Source: Hemerocallis citrina
Taxonomy: Eukaryota; Streptophyta; Magnoliopsida; Asparagales; Asphodelaceae
Length of the DNA stretch: 64,000 nt
Reading direction: 5' to 3'
NCBI GenBank assembly: GCA_017893485.1
Contig: CM030366.1
Location: 50,380,065 to 50,444,064 of the forward strand
Under the pieces are notes generated by a model. It had not been told where the DNA came from. It did no database searches and saw only the letters and a list, made by a program, of their open reading frames with translations. The translations under genes were made by a program, and so were the position numbers. Below are positions 1-12,249 of this stretch, piece after piece. The stretch's first letter is position 1. Each line of letters starts with the position of its first letter.

Positions 1-419
1 ATCTCTTTCCTTCTCCTGCAATTATTAATTGCAGATCAGGATGGTCAGCTACCCGACGGTATTGGCGAAATGAAATATTAGTGCTGGATTTCTTGTTTGT
101 TAGTATTATTATTGTTGTTGTTTTGGAATAATGTATTTTGAGTACTTGAATATTTATTTTGTATTTGGGCGATGTGACCCAGGATATTTGACTTGTCCAG
201 ATTCTGATTTATTTGAGAATATTATATTTTGTTTCAAATAAATTCTATTGGTTTATTAATTCAGTTATGCATGTGTGGTTGACTCTTGGGCTTCCGACTC
301 TGATTATTTCGTGAGGTATTGTAAAGATTCTTGAACAGCTTATGGATGATGAAAGTCATTTGCTGGGCTTTTGTTACGTATCTGTATTCCGTATTCTTTT
401 TGGGAAGCAGGACGTGACA
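1..419 (+). mobile_element. L1: right part of a family A LTR, plus orientation
   Basis: Matches the last 400 bases of the plus-strand LTRs that end at 41131 and 61729: a CTGCAATT-rich start, the phrase about distance from GATGTGACCCAGGATATTTGAC, then TTATGGATGATGAAA and the end GGAAGCAGGACGTGACA at 419. It begins before the window. No PBS follows position 419, so it is either a solo LTR or the 3' LTR of an element lying to the left; I cannot tell which. No coding sequence is present. The flanking bases ATCCT would be one target-site copy. Confidence 0.75.
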
Positions 420-1516
420 ATCCTAATGTCTTATTTTCATCATTTTAATTTTCCAAACTAAGTTATCATCCTATTTGTTTCCCTATTGTGACTATCATTT
501 ATCTAATGTCTCTAGATTGCATATTGTATTGTTGCATTGATAAAATAATTTAACAAGCCGGGGTTTAAAGGTCGACTCCAGTAGTGGAGAATATAGGGAC
601 TGTACTCGGATAAGGGGCTCGTGGTTCCCTATATCGTTATCTTGGGATCTTGTGTTCTTGTGATCTTGTGATCTTGTGATCTTATAGCATCTTATGGATA
701 AATTATCGTTATGGATGGAACATTGTTATCGTTTTTCGAGTACATAAACTATAAAACCCACCACGAAGTCTAAACGTAACTTGTTTGTATGTAGCAACCA
801 TGTGGTAAATGAATGGGATGCATAAAGTGCTACATTTGTTACGATTAAAATGATTAATAGACTTAAGGATTGACACCACATCGACATTTCATATTGTTCA
901 TTAGTGTTCCTATTGATATCGAATATTGGCTAAGTGTTATTGATATTGGTCATTGAATATTGTTATCGATTATTGATTCATTGTTTACAACTATTGTATC
1001 GATTACAGCGATATTGATTATTGATTATTGTCCCATGTTATTGATTCCTATTGATCCATTGACTCATTGTTATATCGTTATTCCATTGTTCCCTACTTTC
1101 TCTACTTGCTGTCCATGACTTGCTCTAGAGATAATTTTTCTCCTCTTTTTAGACTCACAGATGTTGTGGAGAATTGCCTGCTGGGATTGGAGAACAAACT
1201 TTATGAAGTTTTAATGTTTTCTAGTTGCTTATAGTTTTAATGAACTTAATGTATTGAGACTCGTTATTATTGTATTGGTCTTATGTCCCGGATTTTATTA
1301 TTGTTTCGAGATGTTGATTTATTGTATTTGGATATTTCATATGACTTCATTCCAAGCATTATTGTTCATGAGATTATTATTATTGCCGGCGCAATTGTTC
1401 TGTATTGATTATATTGTTGAGTTGATCGGATAAACAGTTTATGGGTCACGTTCGTCATTTGCTGGGCCAATGTCATGTACTTGTATTCCATATTTTTGGG
1501 AAGCAGGGCATGACAG
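420..1516 (+). mobile_element. L2: family A LTR, 3' portion, plus orientation
   Basis: From about 540 (AACAAGCCGGGGTTTAA) to 1516 (GGAAGCAGGGCATGACA) this follows the LTR plan of family A in plus orientation. Positions 420-540 fit the preceding part of the same LTR, so L1 was probably inserted into L2. The right end abuts 1517-1583, which is E1 interior, so L2 inserted into E1 and GGATA is the likely right target-site copy. Its last 430 bases are an inverted, diverged counterpart of the first 450 bases of the E2 LTR beginning at 1584. Confidence 0.65.
893..1090. repeat. ATTGATT-word low-complexity array inside L2
   Basis: About 200 bases built from short words of the type TATTGAT, ATTGTT and GATTATTG in irregular order. 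It lies between two LTR blocks conserved in other family A copies, at the place where those copies carry different word arrays. No protein is encoded. Confidence 0.7.
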
Positions 1517-1583
1517 GATATATGCACGAATAATTGTACAAAAGAAGGAAATTACATGCAAACTGAAATGAAGAAAAATGAAT
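1517..1583 (-). mobile_element. E1 interior, left fragment (inside intron 2)
   Basis: These 67 bases align with 16997-17066 of E2 (ACACGAATAATTGCAT and AAACTGAAAT). In E2 that stretch lies inside the proposed nucleocapsid-protease intron. They continue, after removal of E2, into 24588 onward, so they are the left flank of the E2 insertion. The last five bases TGAAT (1579-1583) are the left target-site copy of E2; the right copy is TGGAT at 24583-24587. The rest of E1 pol must lie left of the window or be lost. Confidence 0.75.
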
Positions 1584-4513
1584 TGTTACGCTCCGCTTCC
1601 TAAAATACGGAATACGAGTACGTAACGTAGGCCCAACAAATGATGTAAACACCATCCATAAGCTGTAGTAGACTAACTCAACAATATGCAACAACAACAC
1701 AACCACGCAGGAAGAGATAATCACATGAATCAAGATAACTTCAATAAATAATGAAATAATCCAACAATAATAATATCCAACACAAAATATCCAACATCTA
1801 GGAAAAACAAACTCCGGAAACATAAGCCCAAAACAAAATACAAAGTCATAACAATGTTCAAAGAAATAAGCTAGCAATAAATAAATTAAGCAGCGCAATC
1901 TTGGACTCCATCTCTAGAATCGTTGCTCACCAATACCTTCAGGGATTGATCCCTCAGCACCTGTAAATACTTGATCTAAAAAGAGAGAAAAGAGTTCCCT
2001 TAGAGCAAGTCATGGGCAGCAAGTAGAGAAAAACAGAGGATAAAGGAAAGTATGTATATCAAAGAAAAAGGGACATGATCAAAGTCAAAAAACGAAGCAA
2101 AGAGCAGGCAATAGTATCAAAGGTTTACAATAATCACGCATGTAATGAGTGATGTCAAGTCAAGTTCAATACAAGATCAAGTATGCAGGTTATTAATCAT
2201 TTTATTAGCCTATCTAGTGCACGTACTACTGCATCCCATACTACAGGTTCGGCGAAAGCACACAGTGAACGTTTTAGACTGATGGTGAATTCACGGTTTG
2301 TGTACTCGGCATTGATAACAATAATTTACAATCAAGAATTAACAATCAATCATTGCAATCAATACTCCCTCCATGTCAAGTGTTCAAGTGAGCAAGAAGT
2401 CCTTACCGAATACAGTTTCCGATCGTTCGCTACCAAGTCTACCCATAATACCCTGGCTTATTAATAATTTATTTTCATTCTATGTGAGCATGCAAGAAGG
2501 TGTCAATGTTGTATGATACTAAGTATGTCTAATTCTATGCGTTACAGAAAAATCATAAAGTAAACATGTCAATTACACACCATTTACATAATCAGGACAG
2601 CATGACCTTACTATACTAAAACATGGATTACATGTAACACCCCGAATTTCAAAACATACTGAATTCGAGTTCCACAGGATCTTTTCATTTCTCTTCGTAC
2701 AATTTTACAAGGAAAATAAAAATTTACTTTACATTAGAGTTACATTTATATTAACATTTATACAGCGGAAGCAAATTTTACAACAATGAATGAAATACAA
2801 CAACAGTTGAAAAATCTTCAAGCATCAATTCCTCTTTAGTCTTTTTCATGTACTTTACCCTGCATGGAAACTGTGGGCACGTCAGTTCATTCACTGACGA
2901 AATATTATACATGGTCATCCTCTCTATGCCGAAAAACAGTATAACGATTCTCAACACTTAACAAAACACAAACTTGTTCACAAACAAAGCTAAGGGGACT
3001 ATCCTATTGATGTCGTGTTGTGAATGTGCACTTAGTCCTTAATGCAATTATTTATGTTATATGACACTAATGCGCACTTGTTCAGAGTCTATGCAGCCCA
3101 TACTACATAGGTCCGAGGGCAATTCCTTAACCGTTCTTCATCTTGTAGGGTTCAATCCCTTACCGTGACTTAATCTACTACTGTAACTACGATAATTATC
3201 CTAGATGTTCTACGAACTACGAAATCATGTCTAGGTGCCCTAGAGAGAATCCCAACGTACTGATACATGACCCATCATGCAGGCATCCTGTGGTAATTCA
3301 CCTTCTACCATAGACATGACACCACCCGCATTCGCCAAACACCCCGCGAGCATCGCCATCGGGACGGTACTCTGGAGCAGTATCCACGCCCTATCATGAC
3401 TCATCATGGAACATCCTGTGAATACTCTCACGCCGCCAATCCAATGGCCCTCATACTCAATATTTTTCTCTTACTTTCGTCACATCTTCAATATGTATCT
3501 AATCCTTAGTTTAATTGAACCATGAACAAAATCAATCCCTTAGGGTTAGTACTCCCATTATACCGATCTTATTCATTCATTCACATGACCCAACTCTTGG
3601 TCTTTTCATTTCAAATTTCATCTCAATATTTCTTTTATTGTCGGTATAAGGCTTAGCTACACCCTAGTTCTTAATTTCAACTCATAATTACAACATTGAG
3701 TTTTCATACTCATAAAGTCCTCTTTCATGATTAATCATAATTCACATTTCATATTCATAGTATTCATGTATTCATATTCATAATGCTCTTCATAACTCAT
3801 CATGTCATCTAATTTCAATTTTCAAGTACAATATCATGCGTAAATAATTAAAATTCAATTCTTCTAACATGTCACATCCACTAGTTCATATTTCCACATA
3901 ATTCTCTTAATCTTTATTTTAATCCATACTAATTTTATTATTGGTATGTGTTGTTTATGACATTATTCTTTATGTTTTATTCATATCATATTTCTTTTGA
4001 TGTCACTCACACCGTTATGGCTGACCCCTGTAGTTTTGGAGGTTATGGTTATCTCTAGCCTCACGTTTTACAGGTAGGTACCTATAGCTTTGGTTTGGAT
4101 GCATGTGGTAGAATGATATTGTGGCTTATGTGAATTGTAAAAGAATGTTTTGTAAAAGAAAGAATTGTAATTCAAGGTGTTTAATTTTTCGCTGTGCTTT
4201 ATAAAAAAATGATGAAATAAAAGTTGAAAATTTTATCTCTGTTTTGTCTATCTCTTAATCTTTATTTTAATCCATACTAATTTTACAACAGTTTCACTTA
4301 GTTTCACAATTCACACTTTTAAAATTTCTTATTTCAAAATCTCATTTCTAAATTCCTTAAACAATCCATTTAATTTTCTTTATCTAAAAGACAATTTAAG
4401 TTAATAATTAAATAAGTTATTTCTTGCAAAAGTAGTCTCAAATTCTCATTTATACTAGGCCACAGGTCATAGATAATTATCTCGCGAAAATTCAGATATT
4501 GTTTGAAACTTCA

Positions 4514-4840
4514 GGGCAGTCGACTATTAAAACATGGCTAGTCGGCTGTTCTGCGATGATTTAAAACTCAAAAATAAAATGATTAGGGCAGTCGACTGTT
4601 ACAATATAGTCGGTCGAATGTTCCGCAAAGATTTAAAACTCAAAAATAAAATGATCAGGGCAGTCGACCGTTAAACTATAATCGGTCAACTGTTCTGTAA
4701 AGATTTAAAAATCAAAACAAATAACCAGGGAAGTAGACTATTACAATATAGTCGGTCGACTGTTCTGTAAATAAAATCCAAATTTTATTACCTGACAGTC
4801 GACTGTCGACTCTAATTCGGTCGACTGTCGATTGCACCAG
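4514..4840. repeat. 72-bp tandem repeat with GTCGACTG palindromes (B1)
   Basis: Units begin GGGCAGTCGAC at 4514, 4586 and 4658, with shorter or eroded units at 4728 and about 4793. Each unit carries a GTCGACTGTT word followed 15-20 bases later by GTCGGTCGACTGTTC, so single strands could pair within and between units. The same array occurs in B2 at 18476-18800, with individual units diverged. It is not obvious in B3. Confidence 0.85.
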
Positions 4841-5104
4841 GTTGCAATTTAGAGTAGATCATGGATATATTTTTGACATTGAAAATAAGATCACAATTTT
4901 CATTTTATTTATAATCAAGGTTTCCACGAAATAACATTTTTAGAATACAAGTTTTCATCTTTCTACAATAATGAAACTTCATTTTAGATAATCAACTACA
5001 CATGATGCATTTAATCAATTTGTGTCCCATAAGCACAACTTTCTTCACATAGCATGATTTATAAACATAAACCATGACAATAAGATAGATTCTAGCATTT
5101 CAAT

Positions 5105-6351
5105 TGTTAGGGTTATATATTGAAAGCATCACTTTTGTATTAACTTTATTTCCTTATTTTTTTGAATGAGAATCATATGGGCATATGTTTGCATATTGTG
5201 TTTATTATAATATTAATGCAAGTGTCTGATATTCTATAAGGTTGATAATATGGTGTGAGGTGACACACAGAAGATCATATTATCAGTTCCCTATGGAATA
5301 TATAAATAGTTCACAACCTAGACGGACTTGGACAATCCATTGGAAAGGTTGTAGTGTAATCTGGTATTAGTCTGTCTTGACTATAGGTTTACACTAGTAC
5401 ACTTTGTGTGTATTGAACAGGACCACTTGAGGTTGTTCTCTTTGTACTGACTACAAAAAGAGAACAAACACCTCTGTTATTATGGATGCTTATGCTCTTA
5501 ATCCAGATATAATAACAGACATGTATATGCAGTGTGCATTACTTTGACTTATAAAAGAGTGAGATTCATTATGGATCAACAACCTCTATGAATTGGGTAA
5601 TAGCATTGTATGTATGATGGGCTGTTGATTGTAAAAGGAATCCATGTCCCGATACGTCGGGTTGATGATGTCCCCTTAAGGAGCTCATAAGGATTGTCAT
5701 GTAAACCCTGCAGGTGGATTACATCCGACATGACAAATAAAGTTGAGTGGTACTACTTAAGGATAAAAGATGTTGATCAATGTAGTTGTCAGTAACTTAA
5801 TTTGATCGACGGACATTCGATATCTTAACATGGGGAGTTGAACGAGCATATAATAAAAGGAGCCCATAAATATAATTTGGGATTAGGAAGGTAGTGCAAC
5901 AATAGCTCCTTAGTGGACCGAGCTATTGTTAATGGGCCTGGGTTGTGTGTTCGGGCTGAACACGGGATACCCAGATCCGTTAGGAGACCTAACCCTAATT
6001 TCTCCTCATGGTCCCTGTCGTAGCCTTATATATATCCTCTATTTCTCTGGCCGTCATTGACAATCAGAAATATAAGATTTTTTTCTCAAATCTCGTGATT
6101 CACGTAAGGAGAGAAAAAGAGGTCAGCCAAGGGAGAAAGGTTGGGAGATCGTCGCCCACACGACGTCCAACCCGAGGAAGGAATACGTGCAGAAGATCTT
6201 GGGGTCGCTGTCGTCCTCTTCTTACCGCAGGTATAATTGTGAACCCTAGTTTCCGCTGTATAGGGTTAGATCACCATTAAGCAATCTGTTTATCTTTAAC
6301 GATCGATACGCACACCAATCCGTAGTCCTGGGATTCATCTCAGTTCCATCA
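5105..6351 (+). mobile_element. D1: Copia-like solo LTR nested in B1
   Basis: A 1247-base block absent from B2 at the same place. It starts TGTTAGGGTTATATATTG, ends CTCAGTTCCATCA, and is flanked by a perfect TCAAT duplication (5100-5104 and 6352-6356). A TATA box (TTATATATAT, 6026-6035) lies near the 3' third, followed by a CCTAGTTTCCGCTG stretch common near the ends of plant Copia-type LTRs. No PBS, polypurine tract or coding domain is present, so it is a solo LTR. The Copia assignment rests on size and end sequence only; the boundaries are firmer than the class. Confidence 0.7.
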
Positions 6352-6777
6352 TCAATTTCACCCATTTATCAATTAGCAATCATCTTCACAATCATTCTCT
6401 AAATTATCATTCCATCTCTAATTTATCAAACATGAGACTAGAATTTCTTGATTTCTCTTTAACTATTTTATCACATCATTCCTAGCATGGCAGAGAAACA
6501 CCCACCTATTGGAGACAAATGAATTGAAAGTTCCTAAAATGCAAGAAAGTAGCCTTCTCCTCCTATAATGTATTGCAATTTGCCTTCTCCTCCTTGAAAG
6601 CTTGGAACCCGACCTTCTAGTGCTCTTTGAATGGTTGGCCGGCCTCCTCTTGGTTGGAATACACACAAAATTTTACACTCTAATCTTTTACTCCCTATTA
6701 CTACTCAAACTTTTCATCTCTTAATCTTTTTCTCTCTTATTGAATTGTTTAGTGAACTAATGAGAAGAAATATAGGG

Positions 6778-6786
6778 GTATTTATA
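6778..6786 (-). promoter_or_regulatory. TATA box of B1
   Basis: TATAAATAC on the minus strand. The same nonamer or its core occurs at the equivalent place in B2 (19518-19526) and B3 (53697-53705), which fixes the orientation of family B. Confidence 0.6.
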
Positions 6787-8211
6787 CACTTTTAGGATGA
6801 TAATAGATGGCTAGGATTCAATCAAGGATCAAGATGGATTGGGAAGTTGTAGCAACTTCCATGATCACATAACTACCCCCCCACAACTTCATCCACACAC
6901 TCTCTCTCTTTCGCTCAAATCCAGCCACTCCTAGAAAGGGTGTGCAATGCACACTCTAGTGCATGCACATGCGTCCTAGTGTCCCCCACTATTAAGTTGT
7001 ACAAAACTAATTAATCAATTATCTACTAATTGTGTCTACATGACAAGTTATGACAATTAAAAGATTAATTAGTTTGTGGGCTTCAAAATAGTGGGCTTTA
7101 GACTCATGGGTCAAATAATAAAACATTTAATTATGGTGGGCTTAAATTAGAAAAACAAGTTTAGGCTTTTAAAAATGGGTTTAAAAATAAAGAGAAGGAA
7201 AGAAAATAATTATTTATTCATGTTATAGAAAATCATTTTATATATAAAAAATATTTATACAAAAATTTGTACGTGCACAACACGTAAAATCAACAATTTC
7301 TCATTTAATAAAAATTCAGGGTATTACATTACAGCCACAACAAAATAGAAAACCTGAATCCGTCAGAAGGTCTAGAAAGTACACTTCCACACGGTTCCAG
7401 CAAATATATATAAGGCATATAAAAGCTACGGGAGCTAGGGTGAAAACTCTATTCTATTCAGGTTTTATGTTCAGGCAGCATGCAGTAAATTATGTTCACC
7501 TATTTGTTTCAGATAAAAAAACTCATCAAATAAATCTATAAAAATTCCGGGGCATTCCTACACATGTCTAGTTCCAGCTAGATTTATTTCAGATTTTTTT
7601 TTTAACTGTTAGATGGTCAATTAAATTATAGAACAGCAGGATACGTATGCATTTGTGAATCTGAAAATTCTAACAGAGCTGTACTAAAATAATGATATCT
7701 AATAGATGACACATAGGAATTTAAATCCGAAAAAAGGGCAGTAAACTAGACATCTGAGGCTAAATTTTATGTTCAAAAAGTTATTTCAAATTATGATAGT
7801 AGCATGGCCAAAAATCTGATTCAAAAAGAGACAACTAGCAGTCCAGAATTTGTCTTAACATGAATAGGCAATAAATTAAATCATACAATCATGTATTTCA
7901 TGCTAATTGGTAATCAAAGTGATCCTAGGTGTCAACATGCATATTTCTATGTTTAAGATACAATTTCACAGGCATGGTATTAATTCATCAATCAAATTCA
8001 ATCCAACACATTCAATTTAACATGTCCAATCCATCAAACAATCCTATGCTTGGGTCTAGTTGTTTTCATGTAAATGTGCATATGCATGAAACAATAGGGA
8101 CTGGGTTTTAGATCAAAGAGAGTGGCACGATGTTAAGAGGGTTAGCTCGTGTAAACCCTCGATAAACTTAACGGAATTGTCAAATGTAGCATGATAAGGA
8201 AAGGACGAGAT

Positions 8212-9020
8212 CTACTTGTAGAGATCAAAGGAATCTTGAACAAAATAAAATACTCGTTCAAGAAGAGACTTGCCTGTTAAATTGCAGATTTGAATAATAC
8301 AGAATAACGGGATTGAAATCTCGGGCGACGAACCAAAGCACGACGAAACACGTGCAACACACCAAACGGCGAAACTCAAAAACAGCAACTCAAGCACACA
8401 ACTCCACACCGGATCGGGGCAAAACAACAAACAGCAACCCCGGATACGCTGCGCCCAGAACACCAAACAACAGATCCCACCACTCTCGTTTCGTCTCCTT
8501 CTTCCCTTTGACAGAGAGAGGGAGAGAGAGAGAGCGGGGACGGCTGGCTGCACTCGGGATGACAGCAATGACACCACGCAAGGCGGCGGCACTGACGACG
8601 GCGGCGCTGTGCTCGGGAAGCGACAGTAATGGTAAGACTCCGACGAGAGAGCGAGCTCTGTTTCCGCTCGAAAATTAGGAAACACGCCAATGGGGATGAA
8701 CGGGGCTTGGACGGCGACAAGGATGCTAGGAGGGGTCTACGGTGGATGAAGGGGGTGCATGGAGGGGATCACGGTGGCAATGGGCGAGAACGGTGGGTTC
8801 GGCGATGGGGCAAAGGGGTCGGTGATGGGTTTTGATAGGGGTTGATGGCGAAGATGAGGATGGGGAAGATGATCGGAGGGGCGATGAGGGAACGGTGAAG
8901 AGGACGATGGTGGATGGTGATGACGGTGGTTGGAGGTGACGAGGTGGCAGCTAGGCGATGGGTTTGGGCGGTTGGCGAAAACAGAGAGAGAGGAGAGATG
9001 AGGGTCGGGGATAAAGAGGG
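8212..9020 (-). other. GC-rich transcribed leader region of the E2 3' LTR
   Basis: Downstream of the TATA box on the minus strand lies about 750 bases of GC-rich, CT-repeat-rich sequence ending at the donor-like AG|GCAAGT (8268-8275). The 5' LTR copy is at 23430-24240. Short open frames exist here in several frames on both strands, and one minus-strand frame is retained in both LTRs, but two LTRs of one element are identical at birth, so this is not evidence of coding. Confidence 0.5.
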
Positions 9021-9046
9021 TAAAATATTAGGGTTTAATTAGTAGG

Positions 9047-9055
9047 GTATTTATA
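9047..9055 (-). promoter_or_regulatory. TATA box of the E2 3' LTR
   Basis: TATAAATAC on the minus strand, about 310 bases from the 5' end of the LTR. The identical box is at 24266-24274 in the 5' LTR and 28715-28723 in E1. This places transcription start near 9020 and leaves about 2.7 kb of transcribed LTR. Confidence 0.65.
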
Positions 9056-9363
9056 GGAGATTAGAAAATTGGATTTTGGGTTGTGGTTTAGTGGGTTTTG
9101 GGTACAGATTTTGGCTCCAAAAAGCGACGAATAAGCATAAAACAATGAGATGAACATAAAGGGGAACAAATCAAACTCAAAATAAAAAGAGCGAAATTTC
9201 GCGATGAACCAAAGATAGAAAAAATTTCAACCAAAAGAGCACAGAACGATCAAAAGGAAATAAAAGAACCCAAGAAAAGCCAAAAATATAATATAATAAA
9301 GGAATCCAAATACAATAATCAAAAGAGAACAAAGTACAATAAAATCCAAAAATAGGGGTTACA

Positions 9364-9614
9364 AATCCTACCCACTTTCAAGAAGAATTTTGTCCTCGAA
9401 ATTCATACAGGAGGTACATAGGGCGAACCCCGAAACAAAACAAACAAAGCAAAAAAAAGCACTACTCAAACAAATGAGGAAACCTCCCCCGAATGTCCTC
9501 CTCCAACTCCCAAGTCGACTCACCTGGCGAGCGAGGATCCCAAGAAACTCGGACCAACTTGATGACTCTATTCTTCAACACCTTCTCTCGATGGTCTAAG
9601 ATAGAGACTGGTCG
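9364..9614 (-). pseudogene. pol: E2 pol C-terminus: chromodomain-like integrase tail
   Basis: Minus-strand frame running to a stop just before the 3' LTR. It reads RPVSILDHREKVLKNRVIK, then SWDPRSPGESTWELEEDIR and ends FPHLFE. This is the variant chromodomain-type tail of Tekay/Del chromoviruses, thought to help choose the integration site. The same segment in E4 is at 49736-49891. Upstream codons are separated from it by the S1 insertion, so it is no longer joined to integrase. The region 9364-9450 after the stop is the short untranslated stretch before the 3' LTR. Confidence 0.75.
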
Positions 9615-10240
9615 AATTTTGTCATGCCCCGCTTCCAAAAAATACGGAATACGAGCACGTAATATTGGCCCAGCGAATGATTTCATCATCCATAAGCTAT
9701 TCAGGAATCTTTACAACATATCACAGGAATAATCAGAGTCGGAAGCACAGAAACAACCAGGCATGCATAATTGAAACAAGATACCAACAGAAATTTACTT
9801 GAAACCAAAAATATATAAATCTCAAATAAATCATAATTTGGACAAGTTAAATATCCTGGGTCACATTGCCCAAATACAAAGGATCCAAGTAACAGATACA
9901 TTGTTCAGAATGAGCAACAGGAAATAAATAAAGATAGAAAAAGCTCCAGCCAACTAGAACTTTAGATCACATACTCCATCAGGCAGCTGATCACCAAAAT
10001 CTGCAATTTGACAAATTGCAGGGAGAAAGAAAAAGGAAACCAGTACCTGTCAATGCAAATTACGGGCCACTTATAATGTAGGATACAAGTACATGGGGAA
10101 AAACTAACAAATACAAAACAACTGTAGGAATAAACAAGCATGGTATAAGTGTGGCAACAGAAATGTAATATCTAACATGAATCAGGAAATAGAATCAAGT
10201 AGCATGGTACCCTAACCGGTACATGTAACATGTATTAAGT

Positions 10241-10320
10241 GTCAAGTGAACAGGTAAACAGGTAAACATGTAACAGGTAACCAGGTAAACAGGTATACAT
10301 TTAATCAGGTAATCAGGTTA
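10241..10320. repeat. ACAGGTAA word array (S1)
   Basis: Irregular repetition of ACAGGTAA, AACATGTA and AATCAGGT over 80 bases, directly followed by the conserved LTR block CTATCTAGGTAGTACTTCATG at 10341. S2 has a similar array at 45595-45710. Confidence 0.7.
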
Positions 10321-12249
10321 TATCAAGTCTTGTATTATTACTATCTAGGTAGTACTTCATGTGCCCCAAAAACATAACACATGGTTGCTACAACAAACAA
10401 TTTCGCTTTAGATTTCGTAGTGGAGTCCATAGGGCAGTGTACTGGGGATCAGGATATTAGGAAACAGGAACAGGTAGAACCTAGTAGCTCTCTTCCGAAT
10501 ACACCTTCCTATAGGGAAGTATGAAGTCAGGTACAGGAAACAGACATAACCTAGTGGTTATCTTTCGAGTACATCTTCCTATAGGGAAGCATGCCGTCTG
10601 GTACAGGTAACAGGATCGTGAATCATGTAGTCATGAACACGTAACAGGCAGGTAGGACACAGGTCCTCTTCTCAGTACACGTTTCTATATTTTCCACTGG
10701 TAGATCTTTCCCTTAACCCCGGCTTGGTCATTTATTATTATAATCAGGAATGCACATATGTGTCACAAAACAAAGCAAGGATAACAGGGTATAAACATGT
10801 ATCAGGTTCAGGGTGCAAGATAAACAAGTATAGGTACAAGATAATACAAAACAGGGTAAAACAACTAGTTTTCTAATTCAGGACAGCAAGACAGTGTTGT
10901 ACTAAAACAGTGATTTCCGCTACTACAAATATCCAAATCTAGATCCGTCAACGAATCTGAAAAATAGACTTCCAACCGAATCCAGCAAGCATATATAAGT
11001 CATATAGTGTTTCACAAAATCACGACTCAAAACTGAATCTAAACCAGGAAATGCGTTCAGCTAGAAATCAGTAAATTATATTCAAGTACAGGAAAATAGC
11101 AAGAAATCACCATAATAAATTTCAGGAAAATTCTAGGGTATTCTCCTATATGTCTAGCATCAAAATATAACATTTCATAATTTTCCAGAAAGATTTGTTT
11201 AGTCAGCCAAAATCAGAAAACCTCAAAAAACGGTAGTTTGGCAAATCTGGAGTTCCTAACACTGTTGTACGAAAACAGTAATATCTCGCAAACCGTGAAA
11301 CAAAATCCAGATCCGTTAAGGGTAGATTAAAATAGAAAAAATAGTCTAACTTTCATAATTCACAAATTTTTCATACAATAAAAGTAAATAGGGTAAAAAT
11401 ACAAATCTTTACAAAACAGCGAGCAAAATACAGCAAGTATAGCTTTCATAAACAAGCTTGAAAAGGCATATAAAACTCACCAATAAAATCCACCAAAATT
11501 CTAGGTAATCCATAGATAGATATAGAAATACTGACCAAAGTTTCAGATCAAAATAATATGTGTAGCACAAGTATCAAAATAATTTAGTCATCAAAATCAT
11601 CAAGAAATGAAATCTGGAATTTATTTACACCTCTATAGTAAAACAGTCATATCTCACACATACGAAAATGAAATCAAGCAAGGTCAGAGGGGTTGGAAAG
11701 CAGACGAATTTCTCTTCAATTCATGTTTTATACTGAAATTAAGATTCTGACATTAATATGGTCTAAATTAATGATCAAGACATATTATCGGCAAAATACA
11801 GAATTTCTTCAAAACCAAAGTCAACATAATTCAAATGAAACTTGATCCAAACACAAACAAACATGAAATCGAGTTTACCAAGTGTCCAAACAACATAAAA
11901 TAGGGTAATTAACATATCCAAAACCACATGGATCTCAACAAATAGTCAAATTCTCATAAATAGTTCATATACATGATCAAAATCAAGAATGGTCAAATCC
12001 TAAGTTGTTTCTTGTCAAATTTGTGTCGTGAGTCAACTATGGTCAAATAACACTATAGAGACAAAATCCATCAAGAATAACACACACACGAGTTGTCTTT
12101 AGAACCCAACTACATTATAGGTGGTATTTTTGACTTGTATTATACAAAGAAATTTGAGTACAAGTTACTTGCCTGAGAGACGACAATGGAACGAAGCAAG
12201 CGCAAGAATAACGGGAACAGATCCCGAGGCACGAACACAAACACAATGA

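Larger units (their letters stand above)
2633..7328 (-). mobile_element. B1: family B solo LTR, nested in the E2 3' LTR
   Basis: Starts TGTAACACCCCGAATT and ends GGGTATTACA, with a perfect TTACA duplication at 2628-2632 and 7329-7333. The uninterrupted site is visible in the E2 5' LTR near 22541. Its 4696 bases include the 1247-base D1 insertion, leaving 3.45 kb. Orientation is minus: a TATAAATAC box lies at 6778-6786 on that strand, and the block GCATCCCATACTACA, shared with family A, has the same orientation as in minus-strand A copies. A donor-like AG|GTGGGTG follows the TATA box (6499-6507). No internal domain or second LTR is present. Confidence 0.85.
1584..9363 (-). mobile_element. E2 3' LTR, split by B1
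   Basis: Starts TGTTACGCTCCGC and ends GGGGTTACA; about 3.08 kb once B1 is removed, the same as the 5' LTR at 21502-24582. A hand comparison of 2491-2627 with 22407-22543 shows about nine differences in 137 bases, mostly transitions, so the insertion is old rather than recent. It contains a TATA box (9047-9055, minus), a GC-rich transcribed leader (about 8250-9000), and a conserved splice-donor-like AG|GCAAGT on the minus strand at 8268-8275. Open frames in the GC-rich part do not look like genes. Confidence 0.85.

Noticed and set aside
1473..1898. A 141-codon hydrophobic frame on the minus strand
   Set aside because: It crosses the borders of L2, the E1 fragment and the E2 LTR, so it cannot be one gene.
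8212..8685. A 157-codon minus-strand frame, with a matching frame at 23432-23848 in the other E2 LTR
   Set aside because: Both lie in LTRs of one element, which are identical copies at insertion, so similarity is not selection. No domain is visible and other A-family LTRs do not keep it.
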